Shown here piece by piece: positions 6,345-15,599 of a stretch of DNA of 17,336 nucleotides; within the stretch, counting starts at the first letter, position 1, and each line of letters begins with the position of its first letter. The notes beneath the pieces were generated by a model, which made no database searches, was not told the DNA's origin, and worked only from the letters and a program-made list of their open reading frames with translations. This DNA is from an uncultured Collinsella sp. Lineage in GTDB: Bacteria; Actinomycetota; Coriobacteriia; Coriobacteriales; Coriobacteriaceae. The stretch lies in assembly GCA_958421035.1 (NCBI GenBank), contig CATZKS010000036.1:1-17336 (forward strand), read 5' to 3'. The translations under genes and the position numbers were made by a program.

Positions 6345-7527
6345 ATTCAGAGCGCAGGGCCTCCACGGGATCCTTCCTGGACGCGCTGCGGGCGGGCAGC
6401 AGGCCGGCAACGACCGTCAGTAACACCGAAATTGCAATGAGCACCAGCGCATCCTGCACGGGCAGGCTCATCAGATTGGGTACCTGTTTGGCAGCAAGCG
6501 CCCAGGCATTAACCGGGAAGCTCACGGCCACCACGACGACAATGGCAAAGACGCCGGCGATAAGGCCCTCGATAAAGGTCTCGGCATTGAATACGTTGGC
6601 CACGTTGCGCTTCGACGCGCCGATCGCGCGCAGGATGCCAATCTCCTTCTTGCGCTCCAGCACGCTGATGTACGTGATGATGCCGATCATGATGGAGCTC
6701 ACCACCAGGCTGATACTCACGAATGCGATGAGCACCAAGCTGATGGTGTTCACGATGTCGGTCACCGAACCCATGATGATGCCCATGTAGTCGGTGTACG
6801 AAATTGCCTGCTCATCATGGCCAGCGGCTTTGACCTGCTTGTTGTACGCATCGATGTGATCGAGTACGCGCTCCTTGGCCTCAAAGTCGCGCGGGAAAAT
6901 CTTGACCGAAATGGGGTCGGCCTCGTCCGAATAACCCAACGTGGTCAGATTGTTATCGTAGGTGAGCTTCGACGCCTTGGCATAGCTCATCATGAGCGAA
7001 CTCAGGTCCTCGGCGTCCATGTTGAAGTGAATGGCATGAGCAAAGGCACTCGCATCCACGCGCATGGCGCTCGCCAGGCTAGCAAAACTCGACGACATCC
7101 GCGTCGCCATCTGGCCCATGAGCCCTGCTGCGCCTGCCTTGAGCTGAGCTGACACCGTCGCCGCAATCTGATCGCTGATCGACTTCATCACCTGATCCAT
7201 TGCCTGCTGCAGATACGGAGCCAGCTGCTTTTGCACATAGTCGGTCATCGCCTGCTGCAGGCGCTCGGCCAGGGCATCGCCGCCGAGCGCTTTGAGCTGG
7301 GCCAGGATTTGCTGGGCTGCCGTATCACTCTCAAGATACGCCGAGAATGCGGAAGCAAGCTTTGACGCGTCCTTAAGATCTTCGGGTGTCAGCGCCTTAA
7401 ACTGATCAGACTGCAAAAAGCCCTCAAACAGCTGGTTGGCTAGTGTTCCCACCTGCCGCATTTGCTCGGGTGCGAGTTCCAGACCGTCAAAGATGCCCGA
7501 GAAATCTGGGGTTGGCGCTTTGGCCAT
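6343..7527 (-). CDS. Permease (FtsX) half of the interrupted ABC transporter
   Basis: Encodes 394 residues from an internal ATG at 7527, but is really the continuation of the frame that ends at the TAG at 7561-7563; the 11 codons between (reading DVGKDIDFSDI) are open and in frame. Residues 1-245 are the rest of a large extracytoplasmic domain: mostly long Ala/Gln/Met-rich helices (about 55-155) that could form a stalk. Transmembrane helices lie at about 262-288, 317-338 and 358-377. The cytoplasmic loop ERKKEIGILRAIGASKRNV (291-309) is the FtsX/MacB coupling helix. The protein ends RKDPVEALR, as this family does. No good ribosome binding site precedes the ATG, so independent translation would be weak. 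Without the upstream half it lacks the first membrane helix and the ATPase. Confidence 0.8.
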   Translation of the reverse strand: MAKAPTPDFSGIFDGLELAPEQMRQVGTLANQLFEGFLQSDQFKALTPEDLKDASKLASAFSAYLESDTAAQQILAQLKALGGDALAERLQQAMTDYVQKQLAPYLQQAMDQVMKSISDQIAATVSAQLKAGAAGLMGQMATRMSSSFASLASAMRVDASAFAHAIHFNMDAEDLSSLMMSYAKASKLTYDNNLTTLGYSDEADPISVKIFPRDFEAKERVLDHIDAYNKQVKAAGHDEQAISYTDYMGIIMGSVTDIVNTISLVLIAFVSISLVVSSIMIGIITYISVLERKKEIGILRAIGASKRNVANVFNAETFIEGLIAGVFAIVVVVAVSFPVNAWALAAKQVPNLMSLPVQDALVLIAISVLLTVVAGLLPARSASRKDPVEALRSE

Positions 7528-7560
7528 GATGTCGCTGAAGTCGATGTCCTTGCCAACGTC

Positions 7561-9597
<2,037 letters not shown>

Positions 9598-9750
9598 GGA
9601 CGGCAACCTCTCCCACGCGGGCGCACTTGCCCGCTCTCCCCCGCCGTTCGTATTCGACGCGTTTGTCCTACTCTATCCCCATTTTTTGCCGGCGCCAGTG
9701 AGGAATGTAACGAAGCACGCCAAAAAACGAACGGGACGGCGCCTAAAAGA

Positions 9751-9772
9751 AGAGGCCCCGAGCGGGACCTCT
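9751..9772 (-). terminator. Intrinsic terminator of the redoxin operon
   Basis: On the minus strand AGAGGTCCC pairs with GGGGCCTCT (one G-T wobble) around the loop GCTC and runs straight into TCTTTT (9745-9750). It lies about 80 bp after the lipoprotein stop and should separate that operon from the ABC gene. Confidence 0.8.
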
Positions 9773-9851
9773 ATATGGTGGAGATTATCTTGAAAGGCAG
9801 CGGACCACTCCGCGCAGCGGCGCACGATCCTCGCCATGCTTTACGCGTTTT

Positions 9852-10823
9852 TTACTGCTCGCTATTCGCAATCGCCTGGTCGATAAGCTTGTCGAGTGCT
9901 GCGCGCTGCTCGGCGGAGCTAATGGCTCCCACGATTGGATCCCCTACGATGTTGCCGTTCTGATCGATGACATACGTCGTCGGGAACGAGAACAAATTTG
10001 ACGTGAACTTACCGGCCTCGCTATCCGACTTGAACCAGATGTTCTTATATGTCACGCCCTTCTTGCTCAGCACGTCCTTGGCATCTGCGATCTCGCCCTT
10101 GTTGCCATCGAGCGTAAAGGAATTGACGCCCACGACCTGGCCGCCCTTCTCGGCAAGCTCCTGATTCAGCTTCTCAAGATCGCCCAGCTCGCCCACGCAC
10201 GGCTTGCAAGTAGTGAACCAGAAGTTCATGACGGTGACCTTGTTCTTAGAGAACAGCTCGTCGCTGTTCACGTCGTTGCCATCCAGGTCCTTGCCCGTAA
10301 AGCTGGGGAACTTCGTCGCCTCGCTCGAAGCATTGGCACCAGCCGTCATGCCAGCGGTCGAAGCGTCGACGCTCTCGCCTGCACTCGGCGTGCTTCCACA
10401 GCCGGGGAACTCCTGCTCCAAGCTCTCGAGCTTGTCCTCGATCTCCTTGATCTGCTGCGCACCAGCCTTGAGCGTCTTAAGCTCATCCGCCGTAAACTCA
10501 TCCTTAGCGCCGTCGATGGTCTTGAGCAGGAAATCGCCGTAATTGCTGCCATCCTCAATCATTGCCGAGTCTTTATTTGCTGCATTGAATACCTTTTCCC
10601 ACAGCGCGTTATCACTCGAAAAGATCTCGTTCTCCTTCTGCATGAGCTTCGCATACAGCTCGGCGGCCTCGTCGGCATTGGTCGGCTTCTGCGCAGTGAG
10701 TTCTGCGATCTTAGGATCGGAGCTCGCAGATTCGCTCACATTGCCACCGGGCGCCGAACATGCCACAAGGCACAAGGCCAATACCGGCACCATAAACAGG
10801 GCCGCAATCTTAGAAAGCTTCAT
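9852..10823 (-). CDS. TlpA-like thioredoxin-fold lipoprotein
   Basis: Encodes 323 residues from the ATG at 10823, seven bases after GGAGG; another ATG two codons upstream is too close to that site. A lipoprotein signal is clear: KLSKIAALF, a hydrophobic core, and lipobox LVAC with Cys22. A polar, helical segment (about 35-140) of unknown role follows, then a low-complexity Ser/Ala/Gly linker (about 143-170). The redoxin domain comes next (about 172-323), with FPSFTGKDLDGN, active site WFTTCKPC (Cys206 and Cys209) and cis-proline loop FPTTYVID. Such proteins are anchored outside the membrane and pass electrons to oxidised surface proteins or to enzymes such as methionine sulfoxide reductases. 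It is the last gene of the operon with the 4Fe-4S membrane protein, the obvious candidate for keeping its CXXC reduced. Confidence 0.92.
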   Translation of the reverse strand: MKLSKIAALFMVPVLALCLVACSAPGGNVSESASSDPKIAELTAQKPTNADEAAELYAKLMQKENEIFSSDNALWEKVFNAANKDSAMIEDGSNYGDFLLKTIDGAKDEFTADELKTLKAGAQQIKEIEDKLESLEQEFPGCGSTPSAGESVDASTAGMTAGANASSEATKFPSFTGKDLDGNDVNSDELFSKNKVTVMNFWFTTCKPCVGELGDLEKLNQELAEKGGQVVGVNSFTLDGNKGEIADAKDVLSKKGVTYKNIWFKSDSEAGKFTSNLFSFPTTYVIDQNGNIVGDPIVGAISSAEQRAALDKLIDQAIANSEQ

Positions 10824-10852
10824 GGTCATTCCTCCGTTTTGTCGAAGCTTGT

Positions 10853-11755
10853 TTACTTTTTATCGGCGGTCAGGGGGAGCTTTTCCGCCGACACATCCAG
10901 GCCATAGCGATAGCTAATGGCATCGACGGGACAGGCCCCGATGCACTTTCCGCACCGGATACATTCGGCATGATTGGGTGCGCGGACCACATCAACGTCC
11001 ATCTGACAAACCCTTGAGCACTTGCCGCACGAGACACATTTGCATGCGTCAACCCGAATCCCCAGTAGGGACACCCTATTCATAAGCGCATAGAATGCAC
11101 CGAGTGGACAAATCCATTTGCAGAAGGGGCGGTAGAACAAAACACTCAGCACTACCACGGCAATGAGAACGGCAAGTTTCCAAGTAAAGAGCTGTCCCAA
11201 CGCAGATCGAATGCCGGCATTGGCAATGGCCAGCGGAATGGCGCCCTCGAGCACACCCTGCGGACAGATGTACTTACAAAAGAACGGGTCGCCCATGCCC
11301 ACGTCGTTAACCACCAAGACGGGTAGCAGCACCACGGCAAACAGCAACACGACGTACTTGATGTACGTGAGCGGCTTGAGCTTTTTCGTGGAGAACTTTT
11401 TGCCGGGAATCTTATGAAGCAGCTCCTGCAGCCAGCCAAACGGGCACAAAAACCCGCATACAAAACGTCCCAGCAGCACGCCGAGCAAAATGAGCGTACC
11501 GGTAACATAGTAAGAAAAGTTGAACTTGGATGAACCTACCACCGACTGGAACGACCCGATGGGGCACGCACCCGATGCCGCGGGGCACGAATAGCAATTA
11601 AGTCCAGGTACGCAGACTGTTTTTCCCGCGCCCTGATAGATGCTTCCTTTGGCAAAGTTTGGCAGGTGAATGTTGGTAATAAGTGTTGCCGCCGCCTGAA
11701 TGAATCCGCGAAATTGGGCCAAAACATGCGACGCAGTGTTTTCTCTTTTATCCAA
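10853..11755 (-). CDS. NapH/NosR-like polytopic 4Fe-4S membrane protein
   Basis: Encodes 300 residues from a TTG at 11755 that overlaps the end of the preceding miniprotein gene (its stop is 11748-11750), with GGAG ten bases upstream. A longer frame to 11842 is open but would run through that gene. Four Cys in CVPGLNCYSCPAASGAC (48-64) lie in the first extramembrane loop. Two to three CxxxCP motifs edge the membrane helices: Cys100/104 in FVCGFLCPFGWLQE, Cys160/164 in FCKYICPQG and Cys212/216 in FCKWICPLGAFY. Helices lie at about 82-98, 132-150 and 193-208. The C-terminus is a two-cluster ferredoxin domain: Cys240/243/246/250 and Cys265/268/271/275. This family moves electrons between cytoplasmic ferredoxin-like donors and the membrane or outer surface. 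Here it probably feeds the redoxin lipoprotein encoded 29 bp downstream. Confidence 0.9.
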   Translation of the reverse strand: MDKRENTASHVLAQFRGFIQAAATLITNIHLPNFAKGSIYQGAGKTVCVPGLNCYSCPAASGACPIGSFQSVVGSSKFNFSYYVTGTLILLGVLLGRFVCGFLCPFGWLQELLHKIPGKKFSTKKLKPLTYIKYVVLLFAVVLLPVLVVNDVGMGDPFFCKYICPQGVLEGAIPLAIANAGIRSALGQLFTWKLAVLIAVVVLSVLFYRPFCKWICPLGAFYALMNRVSLLGIRVDACKCVSCGKCSRVCQMDVDVVRAPNHAECIRCGKCIGACPVDAISYRYGLDVSAEKLPLTADKK

Positions 11756-11894
11756 TTCCGATACACTCCAAGCACAGCCTAATCGCTTTGGCCAGCACGG
11801 CATCCGCCTCGCCACGCATAACGCCAAAGCACACCATGGCAATTCCGACGATCAACAAAGCGACCTGTACCACGGGTTTTACCGCTTTGAACAA
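11748..11894 (-). CDS. CD1871A-type CXXC miniprotein
   Basis: Encodes 48 residues. The start is TTG at 11894, eight bases after AAAGGAG (11903-11909); a GTG in the same frame abuts the ribosome binding site and is less likely. The sequence runs FKAVKPVVQVALLIVGIAMV, CFGVMRGEADAVLAKAIRLC, LECIGIG: one membrane helix (about 8-26), an amphipathic helix, and a C-terminal RLCLECIGIG in which Cys41 and Cys44 form a CXXC. From memory this ending is the mark of the CD1871A CXXC-motif family named after Clostridioides difficile. It overlaps the start of the 4Fe-4S gene, so the two are translationally coupled. The role is unknown; a membrane-tethered thiol relay or assembly partner for the iron-sulfur protein fits the context. 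Confidence 0.88.
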   Translation of the reverse strand: MFKAVKPVVQVALLIVGIAMVCFGVMRGEADAVLAKAIRLCLECIGIG

Positions 11895-11984
11895 CCCAAC
11901 CACTCCTTTCGTTACGCGACCATTGGACCATATCGACTATAAAATCCGTGTTAAGCGCGATTTGGAATGTGCAAGGAGACTGTT
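11895..11984. promoter_or_regulatory. Shared control region of the redox operon and the two-component system
   Basis: Only 90 bp separate the divergent starts. On the minus strand TTAACA (11949-11954) and TATGGT (11927-11932) with a 16-bp spacer could drive the miniprotein operon. On the plus strand TATAAA (11938-11943) is a candidate -10 without a clear -35. A direct repeat GACCAT (11918-11923 and 11926-11931) lies between them and could be a binding site for the response regulator. AAGGAG (11973-11978) serves the regulator gene. All assignments are by eye. Confidence 0.4.
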
Positions 11985-12659
11985 ATGCGTATTTTGATCG
12001 TCGAGGACGAGCGAGCACTATGCGCCACGATCGCACGCAGTTTGCGAAACTTGGCGTACAGCGTCGACTGCTGCCACGATGGACGGGAGGCGCTCGACCT
12101 GCTGGGCGTCGAAGTCTTTGACCTCGTGGTACTCGACCTCAATCTTCCCCATGTCGACGGCATGACCGTGCTCGGGGAACTTAGGAAAACCGATTGCGAG
12201 ACCAAGGTACTGATTCTGTCCGCGCGTGGCGAAGTGTCCGATAAAGTCGCCGGACTCGATGCCGGCGCCAACGATTACCTTACCAAGCCGTTTCATCTGG
12301 ACGAACTTGCGGCAAGGATCCGCAGCCTTACCCTCAGGCGCTTCGCACAAAGCGACATAGTATTAACCTGCGGAAAGCTCAGCTTTGACACCAAGGCACG
12401 CATCGCTTCCGTGGACAGCGAGGCCCTATCTCTTACGCGCAAGGAAACGGGAATCTTGGAATACCTGATGCTTAATCAGGGGCGACCGGTAAGCCAAGAG
12501 GAGCTTATCGAGCACGTTTGGGATAGCACCGTGAACAGCTTTAGCAACGCAACCCGCGTTCACATCTCGTCGCTCCGAAAAAAGTTGCGCGCCGCTTTGG
12601 GATACGACCCGATTCGCAATCGGATTGGAGAGGGCTACGTTATGGAGGATAGCGAATGA
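11985..12659 (+). CDS. OmpR/PhoB-type response regulator
   Basis: Encodes 224 residues from the ATG at 11985, six bases after AAGGAG; an ATG six codons upstream precedes that site. The receiver domain (1-118) has the acidic pair in VEDE (7-9), phospho-acceptor Asp51 in VVLDLNLP, Ser79 in LILSAR, and Lys101 in YLTKPF. The C-terminal winged helix (about 128-222) has the LTRKETGILEYLMLNQGRPVS and RVHISSLRKKL patterns of OmpR-family DNA binding. Its TGA overlaps the kinase ATG (ATGA at 12656-12659), so the two are translationally coupled. It is transcribed away from the 4Fe-4S/redoxin operon, which is its most likely target. Confidence 0.93.
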   Translation: MRILIVEDERALCATIARSLRNLAYSVDCCHDGREALDLLGVEVFDLVVLDLNLPHVDGMTVLGELRKTDCETKVLILSARGEVSDKVAGLDAGANDYLTKPFHLDELAARIRSLTLRRFAQSDIVLTCGKLSFDTKARIASVDSEALSLTRKETGILEYLMLNQGRPVSQEELIEHVWDSTVNSFSNATRVHISSLRKKLRAALGYDPIRNRIGEGYVMEDSE

Positions 12660-13795
12660 AAAGGCTTTCGCTGCAATGGCGCATAACGATCATGACGGCA
12701 CTGCTGACGTGTGCGGCGTGCGTGCTGACGAACTGCCTGGTCGGCTATACGGGCATGCGCTATATGGAAGCCATCGGCAGTGACATCTCGGCCTTTAACG
12801 CAACTGGCGAAGATTCGCCCCAGGCGTTCGACCCAACGAAAGCGACCCTCGATGACGAGGTCACGATCGTCGTAAACGACGCACAGGAGTCTTTTGGCAC
12901 GACAGCCTGGCGCATCACGGCTGGAGTCACACTCCTTGGCGGCGTGCTGGCATACTTTGTGAGCGGCCGTGCACTCAAACCGCTGCGGGCTTTTGCAGCC
13001 CAGGTTGAGCGCGTGCAGCCTGACAACCTAAGCGAAATTAAGCTCAGCAAAGATGTACCCACCGAACTACAGCGATGCAGCGCCTCCTTCAACGACATGA
13101 TTGTCCGACTCGACGAAGGTTTCTCCGCGCAGCGTCAATTTACCGGCAACGCCGCGCACGAGCTGCGAACCCCGCTCGCCCTTATGCAGGCACAGATCGA
13201 ACTGTTTGTCTCCGAGCGCTCCAACTTACAACCCGAAACAGCCGAGTTGCTCGGCCTGCTACAAGAACAAACCGAGCGCATGTCTCGAATGACCAAGGTA
13301 TTGCTCGAGATGAGTGAGCTCCGCAGCGTTCCTTGCGAGGACGATGTGGAACTTGGCCCCTTGTCCGAAGAGGTCCTCACCGATCTTGCACCACTTGCCG
13401 AAAATAGGGGCATAGCCCTCAACTGTGCTGGAGACGCTTTGACAATCGGAAGTGATACGCTCCTCTATCGGCTGGTGTTTAACCTGGCCGAAAACGCTAT
13501 CCGCTATAGCCGCACCGACTCGAGCGTTACCGTCTCCATCTGCGACAACGACAGCCACGTGTTCCTGCGAGTCGAGGACCAGGGCACAGGAATACCCAAG
13601 CAGTACCGAGAGAGCATCTTCCAGCCGTTCTTTCGTCTAGACAAATCCCGCAGCAGGGCATACGGCGGCGCAGGACTCGGGCTAGCGCTCGTTTGGGAGA
13701 TTGCAGCCCTGCACGGCGGCACGGTAGAGGTCGAAGCAAGTTCCGAGGACGGGACCGTGATGCTCGTGACCCTCTCAAAGGGGGCCACCACGTGA
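12656..13795 (+). CDS. Sensor histidine kinase
   Basis: Encodes 379 residues. The first membrane helix is at about 10-32, an outer loop of about 50 residues (35-84) follows, and the second helix is at about 86-103. Next come a HAMP linker (RALKPLRAFAAQVERV, 105-120) and a HisKA domain with phospho-accepting His168 in NAAHELRTPLALM. The ATPase domain shows N box LVFNLAENAIRYS, G1 VEDQGTGIP, F box IFQPFFRLD and G2 GGAGLGLALV. The outer loop is short, acidic and has no Cys, so it holds no recognised ligand-binding fold. Cys residues occur instead in the first membrane helix (CAACVLTNC), which could matter for redox sensing, though this is speculative. The frame stays open past the stop into the arginase-like remnant, by chance or by past rearrangement. 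Confidence 0.93.
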   Translation: MKRLSLQWRITIMTALLTCAACVLTNCLVGYTGMRYMEAIGSDISAFNATGEDSPQAFDPTKATLDDEVTIVVNDAQESFGTTAWRITAGVTLLGGVLAYFVSGRALKPLRAFAAQVERVQPDNLSEIKLSKDVPTELQRCSASFNDMIVRLDEGFSAQRQFTGNAAHELRTPLALMQAQIELFVSERSNLQPETAELLGLLQEQTERMSRMTKVLLEMSELRSVPCEDDVELGPLSEEVLTDLAPLAENRGIALNCAGDALTIGSDTLLYRLVFNLAENAIRYSRTDSSVTVSICDNDSHVFLRVEDQGTGIPKQYRESIFQPFFRLDKSRSRAYGGAGLGLALVWEIAALHGGTVEVEASSEDGTVMLVTLSKGATT

Positions 13796-13852
13796 TCCGA
13801 CTGTCCAGGGGTCCCACTCGGCATTGCGAAACGCCTCCCAAAACTTGGACAT

Positions 13853-14113
13853 GAGAAATGGGGGGCAGTTCGCATCTATGCCGAGGACGAAGTCCTGGCG
13901 GGGATTCAGGATGCGCAGAGGAAGCTTACGGCAGAAAACCCCGACAGAGTCGTGACCGTCGGCGGCAACCGCATGGTGTCGCTTGCCCTCTTCGATTACC
14001 CGCACGGGAAATACGAGAACGTTGGAATCGTCTGGATCTATGCGCATCCGGATGTATCCACGCTGAATGATGACTACCCCAACGCTCACGCCATGGTACT
14101 TGGCAGCCTTTTG
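13853..14113 (+). pseudogene. Fragment of an arginase-family gene
   Basis: The frame translates to KWGAVRIYAEDEVLAGIQD followed by VTVGGNRMVSLALFDYP, then NVGIVWIYAHPDVST and PNAHAMVLGSLLG. This matches the layout of the ureohydrolase (arginase/agmatinase) core, in which GGDHS, WIDAHxD and a NxHGMPL-type segment follow each other. Two metal-ligand positions are changed: His of GGDHS is Arg here, and the first Asp of DAHxD is Tyr. No start codon or ribosome binding site precedes it, the N-terminal third is missing, and similarity ends near 14113. It is a non-functional remnant lying directly behind the kinase gene. Assignment is by motif pattern, not alignment. Confidence 0.55.
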
Positions 14114-14402
14114 GGAGAAAGTCATCCCGGTCTTCGGCGGCGAATAACGCGAATGTCCGCAGGCAGACTCCAATCTGTGCGCGGAGAAGCTGGGCGACGC
14201 AAACAAGATTCCTCGACCCGAGCATGGAGATGAATCCGTCTATCAGTCTCATCGCATACTCAGAGGAGGATGCCAGATATAGATCCCATTGGATAAAGTC
14301 GCCGTTCATAAAGGGAATCACTGCATTGCGCTCGGCGACTCTCAAGGCACTCAGGCTTTGTTCTATTTTCTCAGCTTCTTGTTTGAACTGTTCGCTATCC
14401 AA
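14108..14402 (-). pseudogene. 3'-truncated hypothetical gene
   Basis: From a TTG at 14402 (weak GGGGG upstream) the frame encodes about 98 protein-like residues. It opens with an acidic helix (MDSEQFKQEAEKIEQSLSAL), then NGDFIQWDLYLASSSEYAMR and LRAQIGVCLRTFALFAAEDR. The helical RNLVCVAQLLR / RTFALF pattern recalls hypothetical proteins with membrane-peripheral or RNA-related roles, but no family can be named with certainty. After about 14108 the frame runs antisense through the arginase remnant and becomes Arg/His/Pro-rich, so the native 3' part is lost. The two remnants meet head on at 14105-14120. Confidence 0.5.
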
Positions 14403-14500
14403 AATGCCCCCAAATGCCGACTTCTCAACAAATCAGAAAAAGCATTGGCTATACTGATGCGGACAGTTCCGGGAGGGGTGCAAGAGACGGAAGGGCCGTA

Positions 14501-14950
14501 ATGGGTGAGAAGGGCGAGCGGCCGGAGCGGGTGTTCCCCGGCAGGACAGACCCGTGGTTCATAGCGGCCATGGTGATTGTGGCGGGCGGTTTATCCGCGG
14601 CGTGTATCGCGTGTTTCCTGAGCTCGAGTCCCGCGCTCCTATGGGGCTGGCTCGCGCTGCTGCCCATCCCGGCCCTCGTGGCCCTGGCTGCCCTTCCCGT
14701 CCGCAGCAATCGCCTCGAGCTCTACGGCGACCGCCTCGTCGTCGTGTACGCTAGGACGCGTTCGGTGATACCCTACGCCCACGTGCGGGGCGTCCGACGC
14801 ACCAGGACGCTCTGGGCGGGGACGGCCAACTCGCTCGACCGCGTCTACATCGAGGCGCCCTACGACGGCGACGCCATCGTCTCGGTCAGAGACAACGACG
14901 CCCTCGTGGCGGAGCTGGGGCGCAGGTGCGGCCTTGGGCCCGGCGCCTGA
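14501..14950 (+). CDS. Small membrane protein with bacterial PH-like domain
   Basis: Encodes 149 residues from the ATG at 14501, preceded by GGAAGGG. Two membrane helices lie at about 18-40 and 46-67. The rest (about 70-140) is beta-rich with the order NRLELYGDRLVVVYARTRSVIPYAHVRGV, then SLDRVYIEAP and IVSVRDNDALVAEL, which fits a bacterial PH (YokE/bPH-type) domain on the cytoplasmic face. Such proteins are often found beside transporters or regulators, but their roles are mostly unknown. Codon use is strongly GC-ending, like the PadR operon to the right and unlike the remnants to the left. A 37-codon stub follows 20 bp later behind its own strong ribosome binding site. Confidence 0.75.
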   Translation: MGEKGERPERVFPGRTDPWFIAAMVIVAGGLSAACIACFLSSSPALLWGWLALLPIPALVALAALPVRSNRLELYGDRLVVVYARTRSVIPYAHVRGVRRTRTLWAGTANSLDRVYIEAPYDGDAIVSVRDNDALVAELGRRCGLGPGA

Positions 14951-14970
14951 CGCCCCGAAAGGAAGAGAGG

Positions 14971-15084
14971 ATGGACGTCCCGCACTGGCCCTACTGGAGG
15001 AAGTATTCCCTCGGCGGCACACAGGTCTGGTACGCGGACTGGGGCGACTGCCCCTTCGACACTGGTCTACATGAGCCCAGTTGA
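14971..15084 (+). pseudogene. 5' stub of a truncated gene (37 codons)
   Basis: The ATG at 14971 follows AAAGGAAGAGAGG, a strong initiation site. The frame reads MDVPHWPYWRKYSLGGTQVW then YADWGDCPFDTGLHEPS. About 30 residues, rich in Trp, Tyr and Pro, look like a real N-terminus. From about 15061 the DNA instead encodes the IS3-type transposase end in another frame, so the gene appears to have lost its 3' part there. The original product is not recognisable. It lies 20 bp after the PH-domain gene and was probably in its operon. Confidence 0.45.
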
Positions 15085-15139
15085 GTTCAGGAACGCAGGG
15101 CTGTCCCTGTAAAAAATGTTTAAGCAACCGTTGCAAATC
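15061..15139 (+). mobile_element. 3' end remnant of an IS3-family element
   Basis: In frame from 15062 the DNA reads LVYMSPVEFRNAGLSL and then TAA (15110-15112). The YMSPVEFR string is the C-terminal signature of IS3-family (IS150-like) DDE transposases, which usually read LGYMTPVEYR near the end. The following 27 bases up to about 15139 may be the IS right end. Everything upstream in the transposase is missing, and the DNA on both sides is the cut end of another gene, so this marks a deletion. Confidence 0.6.
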
Positions 15140-15437
15140 CATTCTCCCGCGCAGAGAGCCCCGGGTAGGCCGAGCTCGCGTCGGGCATGTAGCCCATACG
15201 CCTCCGGGCGGCGGCAAGCCCGCGCCCGCCGCGCTCGCCGAACAGCTCAACCGAGCCCGAGCTGGGGCTGGCGGTGCCAGTGACGATACAGATGAGCGTT
15301 GACTTCCCGGCGCCGTTTTCGCCGATGAGCCCGTAGACGCGCCCCGCCTCGAGGGCGAGGTCGATGGGGCCGAGGACGGTCCTCCCGCGGTACGCCTTCG
15401 TGACCCCGTGAAGGCGGAGGGGCATGGCTGTCGTCAT
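15120..15437 (-). pseudogene. ABC transporter ATPase truncated after Walker A region
   Basis: From the ATG at 15437 (six bases after AAAGGA) the frame runs 105 codons. It begins as a normal ABC ATPase: MPLRLHGVTKAYRGRTVLGP, Walker A GENGAGKST (39-47), SSGSVELFG and the Q-loop-region MGYMPD (81-86, Asp where Gln is usual in some families). It is native to about SAREN (residue 99, near 15140), then reads six foreign residues into a stop. The signature LSGGQ, Walker B and switch His are all missing, so it cannot hydrolyse ATP. Normal length would be about 230-300 residues. A permease gene would be expected downstream and is absent. The break point abuts the IS3 remnant. It was the last remaining gene of the PadR operon. 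Confidence 0.8.
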
Positions 15438-15599
15438 TGCGTTCCTTTCTCCTCGGATGGATTTTGGGTATGCGTCATGGGCCCCCACGCGGGACGGGGA
15501 GCGAATCGACGCAGGCTCGAGGCCGGTTGGGTTGGGGTTGAGGTCCGGGTTCCACAGGCTTGCACAGCCCGACGGACGGGGCGTCCGGGCACGCTATGC
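15438..15599. other. Gap inside the PadR operon with imperfect hairpin
   Basis: The 162 bp between the small membrane protein stop and the ABC ATPase start holds an imperfect GC-rich hairpin near 15568-15592 (GCCCG...GGACG / CGTCC...GGGC with a 3-nt bulge) and the strong ribosome binding site of the ATPase. There is no T-run on the minus strand, so an attenuator-like or stabilising role is only a guess. Confidence 0.3.
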
